A stretch of DNA of 39,867 nucleotides from Burkholderiaceae bacterium (lineage in GTDB: Bacteria; Pseudomonadota; Gammaproteobacteria; Burkholderiales; Burkholderiaceae_C), in assembly GCA_004299095.1 (NCBI GenBank), contig SCQQ01000011.1, positions 1-39,867 on the forward strand. The letters run 5' to 3'. Position 1 is the first letter of the stretch. The number at the start of each line of letters is the position of its first letter. Shown one piece after another: positions 38,265 to 39,867 of this stretch. Both the position numbers and the translations under genes were made by a program. The notes below the pieces were generated by a model. That model searched no databases. It was not told the origin of the DNA and worked only from the letters and a program-made list of their open reading frames with translations.

Positions 38265-39575
38265 ATGGCAGGCTATTCCGACCCCGGTTTCGACACCCTG
38301 GCGGTACACGCGGGCGCCCAGCCCGACCCGGTGACGGGCGCACGCTCGGTGCCGATTTACCTCACCACGTCGTTCGTTTTCGGCACCAGCGAACATGCAG
38401 CGCGGCTCTTCAACTACGAGAGCTCGGGCCATATCTACACGCGCCTCAGCAACCCGACCAACGCGGTGTTCGAGCAGCGCATGGCGGCGCTCGAAGGCGG
38501 CGTGAGCGCCATCGCCACGGCCAGCGGCGAAGCGGCGCTGCATCTGGCCATTGCCACGCTGATGGGCGCGGGCGGCCACATCGTCGCGAGTTCGGCGATC
38601 TACGGCGGCAGCCAGAACCTGCTCAATTACACGCTGCCGCGCTTCGGCATCGAAACCACGTTCGTGCGCCCCGGCGACCTGGACGGCTGGCGCGCAGCGA
38701 TCCGACCGAACACGCGCCTGCTGTTCGGCGAGGCGGTCGGCAACCCCGGGCTGGACGTGCTGGATGTCCCCAAGGTGGCCGAAATCGCCCACGCGGCCGG
38801 CCTGCCGCTGCTGGTCGACAACACCTTCACCACACCCTACCTGTTCCGGCCATTCGAGCACGGCGCCGACCTGATCTACCACGCCGCAACCAAGTTCCTG
38901 TGCGGCCACGGCTCGGTGATGGGCGGCGTGCTGGTCGACGGCGGCAGCTTCGACTGGGACCGCTCGGGCAAATTCCCGACGCTGTCGGAGCCCTACGCCG
39001 GCTTCCACGACATGATGTTCACCGAAGAGAGCACCGTCGGCGCGTTTTCGCTGCGCGCCCGGCGCGAAGGCCTGCGCGACTTCGGCGCCTGCCTGAGCCC
39101 GCACAGCGCCTGGCTGATCTTGCAGGGGCTGGAAACGCTTTCGGTGCGCATGGAGCGCCACATCGCCAACGCCGAGCAGGTCGTGCGCTTCCTCGACGCT
39201 CACCCGTTCGTCGAGCGCGTGCGGCATCCGCTGCTGGAATCGCACCCGAGCCACGCGGTCGCCGAGCGGCTGCTGCGCCATGGCGCGCGCGGCGCGGGCA
39301 GCATCTTCAGCTTCGACATCAAAGGCACGCGCGAACAGGGCAAGGTGTTCATCGACCACTTGAAGATCTTCAGCCATCTCGCCAACGTGGGCGACACGCG
39401 CAGCCTGGTCATCCACCCTGCGAGCACCACGCACTTCCGCATGACGGACGAGGCGCTGGCACTCGCCGGCATCGGCGCTGGAACCATCCGCCTGTCGATC
39501 GGCCTGGAAGACCCAGCCGACCTGATCGATGACCTCAAGTCGGCGCTGAAAGCGGCCGAGAAAGCGGGAGCCTGA
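38265..39575 (+). CDS. metY: O-acetylhomoserine sulfhydrylase (aminocarboxypropyltransferase)
   Basis: 436 residues, a PLP enzyme of the Cys/Met metabolism family. N-terminal FDTLAVHAGAQPDPVTGARS and YTRLSNPTNAVFEQRMAALEGG are the MetY hallmarks. The PLP lysine is Lys210 in AATKFLCGHGSVMGG, and VIHPASTTHFRMTDEALALAGI is the conserved C-terminal part. It makes homocysteine from O-acetylhomoserine and sulfide, replacing the transsulfuration route. A C at the position before G-H-G (usually G) is a small oddity. The hydrolase gene begins two bases after its stop, so they are coexpressed. Confidence 0.94.
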   Translation: MAGYSDPGFDTLAVHAGAQPDPVTGARSVPIYLTTSFVFGTSEHAARLFNYESSGHIYTRLSNPTNAVFEQRMAALEGGVSAIATASGEAALHLAIATLMGAGGHIVASSAIYGGSQNLLNYTLPRFGIETTFVRPGDLDGWRAAIRPNTRLLFGEAVGNPGLDVLDVPKVAEIAHAAGLPLLVDNTFTTPYLFRPFEHGADLIYHAATKFLCGHGSVMGGVLVDGGSFDWDRSGKFPTLSEPYAGFHDMMFTEESTVGAFSLRARREGLRDFGACLSPHSAWLILQGLETLSVRMERHIANAEQVVRFLDAHPFVERVRHPLLESHPSHAVAERLLRHGARGAGSIFSFDIKGTREQGKVFIDHLKIFSHLANVGDTRSLVIHPASTTHFRMTDEALALAGIGAGTIRLSIGLEDPADLIDDLKSALKAAEKAGA

Positions 39576-39577
39576 CC

Positions 39578-39867
39578 ATGTACCTGACTGTCAACGGCGC
39601 CCAAACCTACGCCTATACGGGCGACCACGCATTCGATCCGGCCAAGCCCACCGTGGTGTTCATCCACGGCGTGTTGAATGACCACAGCGTCTGGATCCTG
39701 CAAAGCCGGCACCTGGCCTACAACGGCTGGAACGTGCTTGCCATCGACTTGCCGGGCCACGGCCGCAGCGCCGGCAAGCCTCCTAAAACCGTGGAAGAAG
39801 GCGCCGATTTCATCCGCGCGCTGCTGCAGGCCGCGGGCGCGGAGAAAGCCGCGCTGGTCGGCCACAG
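39578..39867 (+). CDS. Alpha/beta-hydrolase, N-terminal part (3' end outside window)
   Basis: 96 residues are visible before the window ends. The oxyanion motif H-G-V-L-N-D-H-S-V-W and the D-L-P-G-H-G-R-S segment are typical of alpha/beta-hydrolases of the epoxide hydrolase/esterase type, and the window stops inside the G-H-S nucleophile elbow (V-G-H-S). It is translated two bases after metY. Hydrolases next to MetY/MetZ-type genes are often found in beta-proteobacteria; the substrate is unknown. Confidence 0.88.
   Translation, partial: MYLTVNGAQTYAYTGDHAFDPAKPTVVFIHGVLNDHSVWILQSRHLAYNGWNVLAIDLPGHGRSAGKPPKTVEEGADFIRALLQAAGAEKAALVGH

Noticed and set aside
1-39867. tRNA, rRNA, CRISPR arrays, transposases or integrases
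   Set aside because: None seen: no tRNA-like cloverleaf, no regularly spaced repeats, no transposase or integrase motifs in any plausible frame.

Overview
The window reads as chromosomal DNA of a high-GC beta-proteobacterium, most likely Burkholderiales. This is inferred from strong GC bias at third codon positions, the mix of Liv and Aap amino-acid importers, a lone TAXI receptor, the YeiH/LysR pair and a MetY-type sulfhydrylase. No species is assigned. There are no rRNA or tRNA genes, no recognisable transposase and no CRISPR array. Both edges cut genes: an SDR at the left, an alpha/beta hydrolase at the right.

Layout. 1-1730: end of a short-chain dehydrogenase and a complete acyl-CoA dehydrogenase. 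1731-3300: an AT-rich islet with an exported ClpP-like protein and a small membrane protein, ending at a vapBC-type toxin-antitoxin pair (3308-3933). 4084-7085: a membrane-anchored TAXI receptor, an AlkA-like DNA glycosylase and a DUF2442 gene whose 3' part is a piece of a DUF2130 gene. 7230-13861: a visibly less GC-rich livKHMGF importer followed by an acyl-CoA ligase. 13885-15550: a frameshifted vapC remnant and an intact DUF2130 gene, so homologues of two left-side genes reappear to the right of the liv block. 15612-18188: a molybdopterin oxidoreductase with its cytochrome b, divergent from a DUF5666-like exported protein. 18396-19381: a CcdB toxin with an unusual antitoxin, a 23-codon DNA-methyltransferase stub and a small membrane protein. 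19640-21643: YeiH exporter divergent from its probable LysR regulator. 22083-25220: EstB-like serine hydrolase, small exported protein, a GH114 pseudogene and NnrU. 25395-28010: RlmI-like methyltransferase, DUF1330 protein and DsbG-like thiol protein. 28392-32800: aapJQMP general amino-acid importer, then LysE, glutathione peroxidase, a DUF6817/TPR protein and an Fsr-like MFS pump. 36999-37832: a sigma-54 transcription unit with a palindromic upstream site, two overlapping small ORFs and an intrinsic terminator. 38265-39867: metY and a hydrolase.

How it fits together. Much of the window concerns uptake and handling of small organic acids and amino acids: Liv plus CoA ligase, Aap, LysE, MetY, acyl-CoA dehydrogenase. 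Scattered between are accessory scars: two toxin-antitoxin loci, a toxin remnant, a methylase stub, a decayed glycosidase, a chimeric gene and an AT-rich islet.

The observations most worth following are the antitoxin that seems to join an AbrB-like N-terminus to a CcdA-like toxin-binding tail, and the compact sigma-54 unit encoding a 37-residue peptide and a HigA-like N-terminal domain without a helix-turn-helix. All assignments come from reading motifs; no database search was run.
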